NCBI GenBank assembly: GCA_012728315.1
Contig: JAAYFI010000026.1
Span: 47,778-111,777 of the forward strand
Direction: 5' to 3'
Length of the DNA stretch: 64,000 bases
DNA from: Gammaproteobacteria bacterium
GTDB lineage: Bacteria; Pseudomonadota; Gammaproteobacteria; Pseudomonadales; Pseudomonadaceae
Below the pieces are notes generated by a model. It was not told the origin of the DNA. It was given only the letters and a program-made list of their open reading frames with translations, and did not search any database. Both the position numbers and the translations under genes were made by a program. Below are positions 26,640 through 35,126 of the stretch, in pieces (the first letter of the stretch is position 1; each line of letters begins with the position of its first letter).

Positions 26640-28541
26640 ATGAGTCAGTTTGAGTTGCAAGATGAGTTGAATCATCCTCGTACGGAAACACCAGAGTTTA
26701 CTCAGATGGCTGAGCGTGGTCTGTCGCGACGCCGTTTTCTTGGTGCGACTGCTGCTTTAGGTGCAGTGACCTTTTTTAGTATGACGCCTGTCAGTCGGTC
26801 GATTGCTGCAGCATTGTCGCCAACAGCTAGCTCTTTACTGGGTTTTAAAGCTGTGCCTGCCAGTACTGCGGACACAATTGTGGTGCCAGAGGGTTATCAA
26901 GTTGAGCGTTTGATCTCTTGGGGTGATCCCTTATTTGTCGATGTTGCAGAGTTTTCGAATCAGTTACATAAGAATACAGCGGCCAATCAAAAGCGTCAGT
27001 TTGGTGACAATAACGATGGCATGAGCTTTTTTCCAGTGGATCAACAGACCGCTATTTTAGCCGTCAACAATGAGTACACTAACTATGAGCTAATGTTTGA
27101 GCATCAGGGTAAAAATATGACCGCTGCCGATGTGGATTATGCTCAAGCAGCGCATGGCGTATCTATTATTACCTTAACCAAGCAGGCGCAAGGTTGGCGC
27201 TTTGATAAAAATGGACGTTTTAATCGTCGCATTGATGCCAACACAGCGATGCGTATCAGCGGCCCCGCGCAAGGGCATGCTTTACTGCAGACGAACGCTG
27301 ACCCAAAGGGTGAAGTGGCCTTAGGTACTTTTAATAACTGCGCTAACGGTATGACCCCTTGGGGCACCTATTTAACCTGTGAGGAAAACTTCAATGGTTA
27401 TTTTGGTAGTGATGCACAGGTTGATTTGAGCCCTGAGTTTTCACGCTACGGTATTGCCGCAGTGGATGCGGGCTACAGTTGGTATAAGTTTGATTCGCGT
27501 TTTGACCTAGGCAAAGAACCGAATGAGCCGAATCGCTTTGGTTGGGTAGTCGAGATTGATCCACACAATCCAAGCTCTATACCAGTAAAACGCACTGCCT
27601 TAGGGCGCTTTAAGCATGAAAACGCAGAGTTGGTGATTGCTGAAGATGGCCGCGTGGTGGTGTATTTAGGGGATGATGAGCGCGGCGAGCATATTTACCG
27701 GTTTGTCAGTCGTAATAAGTACAATCCTGTGGATCAAGCCGCAAATCGTGACTTGTTAGATGATGGCGAATTGTTTGTTGCTAAGTTTAATGAGGATGGC
27801 AGTGGCGAGTGGCTCAGTTTAACGCATGGGCAAAACGGTTTAACCGCAGAAAATGGCTTTGCCAGTCAAGCCGATATCCTGATTCATGCGCGCTTGGCGG
27901 CGACGCAAGTAGGGGCAACCACCATGGACCGACCAGAGTGGGTAGCTGTGCATCCTCATGAGCCAATGGTGTTTTGCACCTTAACCAATAATAAAAATCG
28001 TGGGCTTAAAGATAATCAGCCTGTAGGTGGGCCTAATCCACGTGCGGAAAATTACTATGGACAGATCGTGCGCTGGGTACCAACAGCAGGGCAGCATACC
28101 GCTAAAGATTTTCAATGGGATCTCTTTTTAATGGCGGGCAACCCCGATATACACGGAGGAACACCTTATGCAGGCTCTAGTAATATTACTACCGATAATA
28201 TGTTTAACAGCCCTGATGGTATTGGTTTTGACCAAGCTGGACGTTTGTGGATTCAGTCGGATGGTAATTATTCAAATCAGGATGATTTTGCTGGACAGGG
28301 CAATAACCAGATGCTCTGTGCGGATCCAAAAACAGGTGAGGTACGGCGCTTCTTAACCGGTCCTGTAGCTTGTGAGATTACCGGTTTGGCTTTCACTCCA
28401 GATCAGAAAACTTTATTTGTCGGTGTGCAGCACCCAGGTGAGGAGCGGGCGCCTTCAAACTTCCCATTCGGAGGGAGTTCTGTTGCACGCTCCAGCGTGA
28501 TGGTGATTACACGGATAGACGGAGGGGTTATTGGTAGCTAA
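26640..28541 (+). CDS. PhoX family alkaline phosphatase (DUF839), Tat-exported
   Basis: 633 aa. A long N-region leads to the twin-arginine motif SRRRFLG at residues 29-35 and a hydrophobic segment, so the folded protein is exported by Tat. PhoX is a Ca2+/Fe3+ phosphomonoesterase released under phosphate starvation. Conserved blocks seen include FGDNNDGMSFFP, GTFNNCANGMTPWGTYLTCEENFNGYF, GRFKHENAELVIA, DDERGEHIYRFVS, MDRPEWVAVHP and SPDGIGFDQAGRLWIQSDG. The upstream Pho box fits this role. The gene is monocistronic and convergent with the UPF0126 gene. Gene symbol phoX would be by family only. Confidence 0.9.
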   Translation: MSQFELQDELNHPRTETPEFTQMAERGLSRRRFLGATAALGAVTFFSMTPVSRSIAAALSPTASSLLGFKAVPASTADTIVVPEGYQVERLISWGDPLFVDVAEFSNQLHKNTAANQKRQFGDNNDGMSFFPVDQQTAILAVNNEYTNYELMFEHQGKNMTAADVDYAQAAHGVSIITLTKQAQGWRFDKNGRFNRRIDANTAMRISGPAQGHALLQTNADPKGEVALGTFNNCANGMTPWGTYLTCEENFNGYFGSDAQVDLSPEFSRYGIAAVDAGYSWYKFDSRFDLGKEPNEPNRFGWVVEIDPHNPSSIPVKRTALGRFKHENAELVIAEDGRVVVYLGDDERGEHIYRFVSRNKYNPVDQAANRDLLDDGELFVAKFNEDGSGEWLSLTHGQNGLTAENGFASQADILIHARLAATQVGATTMDRPEWVAVHPHEPMVFCTLTNNKNRGLKDNQPVGGPNPRAENYYGQIVRWVPTAGQHTAKDFQWDLFLMAGNPDIHGGTPYAGSSNITTDNMFNSPDGIGFDQAGRLWIQSDGNYSNQDDFAGQGNNQMLCADPKTGEVRRFLTGPVACEITGLAFTPDQKTLFVGVQHPGEERAPSNFPFGGSSVARSSVMVITRIDGGVIGS

Positions 28542-28604
28542 CGCGTACGCTTAGGCTTCCAATACCAAAACTGTAGCAGTAAAGGATTGTTATGGCTCTC
28601 ACTG

Positions 28605-29225
28605 CTAATCCCCCCAGCGTCCGGGGGAGTACGAAAACACCGGTAGCGACAGTTGCCAGCGGATGGCGGCAAGGCGCAAAGCTAAGCCAAAACTGAAGGA
28701 TGCAAGGGTGTTGATATCATCCGAAACACCTTGCGACATAAGGAATAGGTACACAATCGCAACCACCATAGAGACGCTGGCATAGAGTTCGTGGCGTAGC
28801 ACTTGTGGCGTGCGGTTGCACATAATATCGCGCAAAATACCGCCAAATATACCTGTAGTAATCCCCGCCATAATGATTACTGGCGTTTCGTAGCCAAGCT
28901 TTAATGCGACATTACAGCCAATAATGGTAAAGGCCACTAAGCCCATGGAGTCGAGAATCAAGAAAATCTGATTGAGCTTGTGCATAAAGCGCGCCACCAA
29001 CATAGTGGCTAAGCCTGAGCCTATGGTGAGATAAATATAGGGAGGGTGTTGCGTCCAAGTGACGGGGTAGTTCCCTAGCAGCATGTCACGTACGGTACCG
29101 CCCCCCAGAGCGGTGATAAAAGCAATTAGAGCGACCCCGAATAAGTCCATATTACGGCGCCCAGCGGCTAAGGCACCGGACATGGCTTCGGCGGTAATGG
29201 CAATCACATAGATATAGGTAAGCAC
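28605..29225 (-). CDS. UPF0126 / TRIC-type membrane protein, glycine-riboswitch controlled
   Basis: 206 aa with six or seven hydrophobic segments arranged as two repeats, each carrying a glycine-rich block: ALGGGTVRDMLLG near residue 39 and GIFGGILRDIMCN near residue 125. This duplicated pattern defines the UPF0126 family (Pfam name Gly_transporter), whose members have the trimeric intracellular cation channel (TRIC) fold. Family annotation as a glycine transporter rests largely on frequent glycine riboswitches upstream, and one is present here. The transported substrate (glycine or cation) is not settled by sequence. Inner membrane. A strong GGAG ribosome site lies just after the riboswitch. 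Confidence 0.9.
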   Translation of the reverse strand: MLTYIYVIAITAEAMSGALAAGRRNMDLFGVALIAFITALGGGTVRDMLLGNYPVTWTQHPPYIYLTIGSGLATMLVARFMHKLNQIFLILDSMGLVAFTIIGCNVALKLGYETPVIIMAGITTGIFGGILRDIMCNRTPQVLRHELYASVSMVVAIVYLFLMSQGVSDDINTLASFSFGLALRLAAIRWQLSLPVFSYSPGRWGD

Positions 29226-29239
29226 GCAGGACTCCTGCT

Positions 29240-29440
29240 GACAGTAACGCCTCTCCCTCTGTCCTGTGTACCTGAGAGTTTATGCAGCGGATTGCTGCTT
29301 GCCCCTTCGGTGGATTGCTTAACGCAACCGCTCTCCAGTTGGCGAATCTAAGTTGTTTCGCAGTACATGAGCCTGAGCGTTTATGGGAGTTTGCGCCTTC
29401 GGCGGGGTGGCTGTTTGGGCTGACCCTCTCTCCTGCGAGC
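29240..29440 (-). promoter_or_regulatory. Tandem glycine riboswitch
   Basis: On the minus strand two gcvT-type aptamers follow each other. The first runs from GGAGAGAGGG (about 29433) through CCGCCGAAGGCGCAA to AAACGCTCAGGC (about 29385-29365). The second runs from CTGGAGAGCGG (about 29337) through CCACCGAAGGGGCAA to AAACTCTCAGGTA and GGACAGAGGGAGAGG (about 29280-29250). The CACCGAAGGGGCAA and CTCAGG-A/C blocks are the core of the glycine aptamer. It ends about 20 bases before the UPF0126 start, so control is likely on translation or attenuation there. Confidence 0.93.
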
Positions 29441-29444
29441 GCAC

Positions 29445-29450
29445 ATTATA
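29445..29450 (-). promoter_or_regulatory. -10 element of the riboswitch promoter
   Basis: Perfect TATAAT on the minus strand (ATTATA on the plus strand), just upstream of the first aptamer, predicting a start near 29438. The -35 around 29468 is poor (TTTTCT-like). Confidence 0.6.
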
Positions 29451-29541
29451 CGGTTTGTACGCAGATAGAAAAGCGAATTATGCGCTCCTTTAGCATGAAT
29501 GCTAAGCAGGCTCGGGTTGTCATTGACAGCTTTAGCCTTTT

Positions 29542-30072
29542 TTAATAGGCCTCAGGGCTATCGAATAGGTAAGGGTAAACCTGTTCAGCTTTGGCACGGT
29601 AACCCGTATCGGCGATATCACTGCTAAATGATTCCACATGCAGTGTGCCTTCAATCCAGTAGGGTTGCCAGATATCACCCATAGCTACACCGCCTTCGCT
29701 GTACACATAAACGATTTGGTTGGATGGCGGCGGTGGAACATGGATGCACGCACCAAAGTAGGGCACCAATAAAAAATCGGTGATGCGGCTGTTATCGTCA
29801 ATGGTTAACGGCACGATATACCCCGGCAGCTTGATACGTATGCCATCTAATTCGGCGACAACCGGTGCATTCGCTTGCTGTTGCACTGCTGCGGGCCCAC
29901 TTTCCGAGGTAAGAATATCTGCAAGTTGATTGAGATCATGCAGTGGCTCGGGAGTTGGCAGGGGCGCTGCACCTTCTGGAATCATTTCTTCCCATTTTAA
30001 GGTGCGTAGCTCGCTGGCATAAAGGGTATGCAAACTGGATAACAGCAGCACAACAAAGAAAAAGATTCGCAT
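29542..30072 (-). CDS. DUF3299 periplasmic protein of the zinc-type operon
   Basis: 176 aa. A signal peptide (MRIFFFVVLLLSSLHTLYA) is followed by LKWEEMIPEG and the DUF3299 core: VRIKLPGYIVPL-type strand (here IRIKLPGYIVPL), DFLLVPYFGACIHVPPPPSNQIVYV and the late WIEGTL. The conserved cysteine and histidine in ACIHVPPPP might bind metal. It is last in a four-gene minus-strand operon with the ABC permease, 43 bp downstream of it. In Pseudomonas aeruginosa an operon of the same composition (PA4063-PA4066) responds to zinc limitation; the role of this subunit is unknown. Confidence 0.85.
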   Translation of the reverse strand: MRIFFFVVLLLSSLHTLYASELRTLKWEEMIPEGAAPLPTPEPLHDLNQLADILTSESGPAAVQQQANAPVVAELDGIRIKLPGYIVPLTIDDNSRITDFLLVPYFGACIHVPPPPSNQIVYVYSEGGVAMGDIWQPYWIEGTLHVESFSSDIADTGYRAKAEQVYPYLFDSPEAY

Positions 30073-30115
30073 AGATCAGAGGCTCACAGTGCTCAGTAAT
30101 CACTCAATAGATTGT

Positions 30116-31384
30116 TTATAAACGGATATTAAGGCCGTCCGCCAAGGACTGACGATACGCGCGCCACGCCGGAATAACACCCATCAAGATGCCTGCCAGT
30201 AATACCGCACCCAACAGCATCCATTCATACCCCGTGGGTGCTGAGAAAGGTAGATATAAACCATATTGGCTTTGTAGGGGCGCTTGCGCGATAGCAATGC
30301 CTACATAGAGTAAGGCCAAGCCTAAGAGAATGCCTGCTAAAGCAAGAGTGAAGGCTTCGAGTATCAATAAGCCGGCAATATGCCAAGGACGAGCGCCCAC
30401 TGAACGTAAAATAGCCATTTCTCGACGTCGTTCGTTCAGGCTGGTTAAAATCGCCGTTAGCATACCGATTAAGCCGGTCAGCACCACAAATAATGAAACA
30501 ATAAATAGCGCTTTTTCTGCCGTGCCCATTAAGCTCCACAGTTCTTGTAAGGCGACACCTGGCAAAATGGCTAATAAGGGTTCACCACGCCACTGATTGA
30601 TTTCACGCTGCACGGCAAACGTTGCAATTTTGCTTTTTAAACCCAGCAGCATAGCGGTGATTTCTTTGGGTTGCAGATCCATGGCTAGGGCTTGTTCAGC
30701 GCTGATCTTGTGCTGGTTGTAGGCCGGTGCGCCATGTTGCCAGTCAATATGCAGTGCTTCCATACCCGCCAAAGCAATATGTAACGTGCGATCCACAGGT
30801 GTGCCGGTGCGCTCTAGAATGCCAACGATGGTGAAAGGTTTATCCGCATGCTTGACTAAGCTGATGCGAGCAACGCCGTGGGCTAAGACAATTTTTTCGT
30901 CCAGTTGGTACTTGAGGGTATCTGCAACTTCAGCGCCCAGCACCACTTCAAAGGGCGCTTGATCACTAAAAAAGCGGCCGCTTTGCAGTTTTAAGTGTTG
31001 TTTCCGCCCATATTGGTAGTGGCTGAAATAGTCGGCAGATGTCCCCAGCACGCGATAGCCGCGATGTGAATCGCCAAGAGATATGGGGATTGCCCATTGT
31101 ACTTGGGGGTGTTGCGCAAAGTGCTCAAAGCTACTCCAACGGATATTATTAGTGGCATTGCCAATTCTAAATACGGAGTAGAGTAATAGGTTCACCGAGC
31201 CTGAACGCGCGCCCACAATTAAGTCAGTTGAATTAATGGTGCTGGCAAAGCTGGCGCGGGTTTCCGTACGCACGCGTTCTACAGCCAGTAATAAGGTAAT
31301 GGAAAGGGCAATGGCAAATACGGTGAGTAATGCGGTAAAACGCCGGTTGGCTAAACTGCGCAGCGCAATTCTAAATAAATGCAC
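30116..31384 (-). CDS. ABC transporter permease, FtsX/MacB-like
   Basis: 422 aa from a GTG at 31384 that has a perfect AGGAGG ribosome site six bases upstream and lies one base past the ATPase stop. A longer TTG start at 31444 would overlap the ATPase by 59 bp. There is one N-terminal membrane segment (about 21-42), a large extracytoplasmic domain (about 45-290), and three C-terminal membrane segments with the FtsX-domain phrase ERRREMAILRSVGARPWHI. This is the type VII (mechanotransmission) architecture, which usually moves substrate within the periplasm rather than across the membrane. It pairs with the upstream ATPase. Zinc-related by operon context only. Confidence 0.88.
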   Translation of the reverse strand: MHLFRIALRSLANRRFTALLTVFAIALSITLLLAVERVRTETRASFASTINSTDLIVGARSGSVNLLLYSVFRIGNATNNIRWSSFEHFAQHPQVQWAIPISLGDSHRGYRVLGTSADYFSHYQYGRKQHLKLQSGRFFSDQAPFEVVLGAEVADTLKYQLDEKIVLAHGVARISLVKHADKPFTIVGILERTGTPVDRTLHIALAGMEALHIDWQHGAPAYNQHKISAEQALAMDLQPKEITAMLLGLKSKIATFAVQREINQWRGEPLLAILPGVALQELWSLMGTAEKALFIVSLFVVLTGLIGMLTAILTSLNERRREMAILRSVGARPWHIAGLLILEAFTLALAGILLGLALLYVGIAIAQAPLQSQYGLYLPFSAPTGYEWMLLGAVLLAGILMGVIPAWRAYRQSLADGLNIRL

Positions 31385-31385
31385 C

Positions 31386-32117
31386 TTAGTCCTCCTGCGC
31401 GCGCGCGGCGCGGTTGAGTTGAGTAAGGTCGATGCTGCGGTCAAATAGTTTAGCTAGAGATTGGTCATGGCTGACAAATAATAGGCTGGCTCCGGCTGCT
31501 TGGCATTCTGCAAATAACAGCTGTAAAAAAGCTTCGCGGCTGTCTGCATCTAAGGCTGAAGTGGGTTCGTCGGCGATCACTAGCCGGGGCTGGCCAATTA
31601 AGGCGCGGGCGGCAGCAACGCGTTGTTGTTGGCCAATGGACAACTCGCCAGCGCGCTGTTGCTGTAATTGTGCGGGTAAGCCGAGGTGTGTGAGCAATGT
31701 TGTTGCCGCAGCCATGATCGAACCGTGACGCTCAATGGCACGTTGCCTGCGGTGTTTAGAAAACTGACAGGGTAATAACACATTGTCGATGACCGATAAA
31801 AACGGCAGTAGATTAAACTGCTGGAAGATAAAGCCGCTGTGATCCACTCGAAAACAATCACGGGCGCTGGCGCTGAGCGCACTGAGATCTTGCCCTAATA
31901 AACGAATAGTACCGCTTTGCGGTAAATGCACCCCGCCCAGTAAGCCCAATAGCGTGGTTTTGCCACTGCCTGACGGTCCTTTTAAAAATAAGCGTTGTTC
32001 GGGTTCTAAGCTAAAGCTCTGGATGTCGAGCAGTGTCGCTTGTTGAGGCCAAGCAAAGCGCAGATTGTGTAATTCGATAATAGGGCTTAGCGGTGTCATG
32101 GTCTTTCTCAGGGTCAT
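31386..32117 (-). CDS. ABC transporter ATP-binding protein, LolD/MacB-like
   Basis: 243 aa. Walker A GPSGSGKTT at about residues 47-55, Q-loop FIFQQFNLLPFL, signature ELSIGQQQR (the usual LSGGQ has Ile for the first Gly), Walker B LVIADEPTSALD and the switch histidine in LFVSHDQ. The LolD/MacB subgroup partners FtsX-like permeases, as here. Two ATGs are possible (32117 and 32099); the second coincides with the family start (MTPLSPIIELHNLRF), the first has AGG at better spacing. It is the second gene of the Zur-box operon. Confidence 0.9.
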   Translation of the reverse strand: MTLRKTMTPLSPIIELHNLRFAWPQQATLLDIQSFSLEPEQRLFLKGPSGSGKTTLLGLLGGVHLPQSGTIRLLGQDLSALSASARDCFRVDHSGFIFQQFNLLPFLSVIDNVLLPCQFSKHRRQRAIERHGSIMAAATTLLTHLGLPAQLQQQRAGELSIGQQQRVAAARALIGQPRLVIADEPTSALDADSREAFLQLLFAECQAAGASLLFVSHDQSLAKLFDRSIDLTQLNRAARAQED

Positions 32118-32164
32118 AGTAACCTAGCGCTGATGTTATTGCGTTTGGCTAGCGCGAGTTGGGC

Positions 32165-32758
32165 TTACCAGTTGAGGGTGGTATTGCTAGGAGAGAGCAC
32201 GGCACTGTCTTGGGCGTCGGTCGAAATCCATTGCACATGGATTTTTTCAGTCAGTGGAAATGCTCTAAAGATCCCCGCAAAATCCAGACGCTTCAGTGCG
32301 TTAGGGTTGCTGCAGGTAAATTGGTAGTTGACCTGAATGTCGCTGTGAGCATGTGCGTCTCCGTGCTTGCTGTCGGCAGCTGTTGTGTGTGCCGTTTCGT
32401 CCATGTGCTTGGCAAGGTCATTGTTTAGCGTTACAGCGCTTAAAACACAGTGTGCATCTGCTGTGAGGTTAAAGAGCAAGTGCTCATTCTTTAATGCTTT
32501 TTCTGCAGCCACGAGCGCTTGTTGATCAGCCGCTGAGGAGGGTTGATATTCAAAGCCGACTATATTCATGGCCGGGCTTTGCAGTTCCATCTCGAGCTGC
32601 TGCGCTTCGAGGGCTATATTAATGCGAACAACGCCATGTTCATGACCTGCTAAGCTGAGCTCATGTTCATGTTCATGTTCATGTTCGTGTTCGTGTGCGG
32701 TGATGTTTAAAGGCAGCAGTGCAAAGAGTGCTGAGGCGAGTAAATAATAAAAGCGCAT
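32165..32758 (-). CDS. DUF2796 (ZrgA-like) zinc-related periplasmic protein
   Basis: 197 aa from ATG at 32758. Signal peptide up to NITA near residue 21, then six His-Glu pairs (HEHEHEHEHEHE) and ELSLAGHEHGVVRINIAL, the DUF2796 start. A second His-rich stretch, HGDAHAHSD, lies near residue 135. DUF2796 includes Vibrio ZrgA, a periplasmic zinc-binding component. The frame continues upstream to 32797, but that ATG lies inside the Zur box. First gene of the operon; a metal-capturing partner of the ABC pair is likely. The His-Glu run is encoded by a hexamer repeat (see 32662-32697). Confidence 0.9.
   Translation of the reverse strand: MRFYYLLASALFALLPLNITAHEHEHEHEHEHELSLAGHEHGVVRINIALEAQQLEMELQSPAMNIVGFEYQPSSAADQQALVAAEKALKNEHLLFNLTADAHCVLSAVTLNNDLAKHMDETAHTTAADSKHGDAHAHSDIQVNYQFTCSNPNALKRLDFAGIFRAFPLTEKIHVQWISTDAQDSAVLSPSNTTLNW
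32662..32697. repeat. Hexanucleotide tandem repeat coding the His-Glu run
   Basis: Four exact CATGTT units (32662-32685) followed by two variants CGTGTT and CGTGTG. Each unit encodes one His-Glu pair on the minus strand. Copy-number change by slippage would alter the number of metal-binding pairs without shifting frame. Confidence 0.85.
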
Positions 32759-32782
32759 TTTGAATTCCAGGTGAATGATTTG

Positions 32783-32795
32783 GTTATAATATAAC
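32783..32795. promoter_or_regulatory. Zur box of the zinc-type operon
   Basis: GTTATAATATAAC is a perfect palindrome around a central A/T pair and matches the gamma-proteobacterial Zur consensus (GTTATAATATAAC core). It lies 25 bp upstream of the DUF2796 start and contains -10-like sequence, so Zn-Zur binding would block transcription of the operon. Confidence 0.85.
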
Positions 32796-32935
32796 ATTGC
32801 GTTTTTGCGATGTATAGGCTGAAAGGATAAATATCATGCCCAGAGGCTGTTATTACGCCGAGAATAGGGGCTATAAACAGATTTTTTAAAATTTTTCTCA
32901 TTTTTTTCTATCGCAAAGCCCCTCTGCACTGATAA

Positions 32936-34327
<1,392 letters not shown>

Positions 34328-34355
34328 TCACTTTAAACCTGAGTATAGGTGTGAA

Positions 34356-34394
34356 AATAAAGCGTCCTTGCGAGCAATCGCGGGACGCTTTATT
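34356..34394 (+). terminator. Terminator of gdhA
   Basis: AATAAAGCGTCC (34356-34367) pairs perfectly with GGACGCTTTATT (34383-34394), a 12-bp stem with a 15-base loop. The T-rich right arm can serve as the release tract. Confidence 0.8.
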
Positions 34395-34511
34395 GTTTGG
34401 GCTGTATATAGCTGCGCATTGATTAGTATCAGTATCATTCGTAGGCTTACCTTTTATATTGTTTTGCTATAAGTTCACTTTATGAGCTGTTTATCTTTAG
34501 AAGAGGTAGTT

Positions 34512-34826
34512 ATGGTCGACATTGATCCACGTATGCGCTTAGAAGCACTACTGACTGAATACAGTACTCGCGCAGAAGCCATTGAACGCGATTTATCACG
34601 CGTGCATGCGCAAAGTTTTTCGGAGCAGGCGACAGAGCGCCAGAATGATATGGTGTTACAAGGTTTATTGGCAGATGCCCGCGCCAGCATCCTAGAAGTC
34701 AAACAAGCTTTGATGCGTTTGGATGCCGGCACTTACGGTGAATGTGCACAGTGTGCTGAGCCCATTAAGGCGGAGCGCTTAGAAGCTTTGCCAGCTACCC
34801 CTTTGTGCATCAACTGCGCAGACTAA
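34512..34826 (+). CDS. Small DksA/TraR C4 zinc-finger protein
   Basis: 104 aa from ATG 34512, which has GAAGAGG at good spacing; a frame start at 34482 is less likely. A predicted coiled-coil helix (about residues 20-75) is followed by GTYGECAQCAEPIKAERLEALPATPLCINC in parts: the Cys pairs CAQC and CINC form the DksA/TraR four-cysteine zinc finger. Members bind the RNA polymerase secondary channel; shorter TraR-type proteins can act without ppGpp. It is too short for DksA itself (about 150 aa). A similar gene next to a Lon-like protease gene exists in P. aeruginosa. It has its own terminator. Confidence 0.88.
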   Translation: MVDIDPRMRLEALLTEYSTRAEAIERDLSRVHAQSFSEQATERQNDMVLQGLLADARASILEVKQALMRLDAGTYGECAQCAEPIKAERLEALPATPLCINCAD

Positions 34827-34853
34827 TCAAACTGCGAATACCTTCGAGGACGG

Positions 34854-34883
34854 GCTATGCAGTGGCTGATGGCATAGCTTTTT
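34854..34883 (+). terminator. Terminator of the DksA/TraR-like gene
   Basis: GCTATGC (34854-34860) pairs with GCATAGC (34872-34878) and is followed by TTTTT. The remaining 243 bp before the Lon-like gene show no reading frame or other clear signal. Confidence 0.85.
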
Positions 34884-35126
34884 CTATACCAAGGTGCTGG
34901 GCGTACAGATTGAGCGATACTCAGTTTTTACTTTCCAGTCTGCCCATAGCCTCTGGTTATCTCCGTACTCGCATGTGACGGCCTCTAGAATTGTGTAAGC
35001 TACTGAGCGAGGCGTAACCTGCTAGCAATCGACTTTCTTTGCACTTCTTTCTTGCACTGAGGCACCAAGCAGGGCCAGAATGCGCCGTTCACTTCGCGGC
35101 GTCGCCGCTAGCTGCAAGGAATTCTA

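Noticed and set aside
30116..31444. ABC permease start at TTG 31444
   Set aside because: It would overlap the ATPase by 59 bp; the GTG at 31384 has a perfect ribosome site directly after the ATPase stop.
32662..32697. CRISPR or other repeat array
   Set aside because: The repeat is a coding hexamer microsatellite within one gene; no spacer-repeat pattern was seen anywhere in the window.
32165..32797. Longer DUF2796 protein starting at 32797
   Set aside because: The ATG overlaps the Zur box, has no signal-peptide character, and the internal start gives a normal signal peptide.
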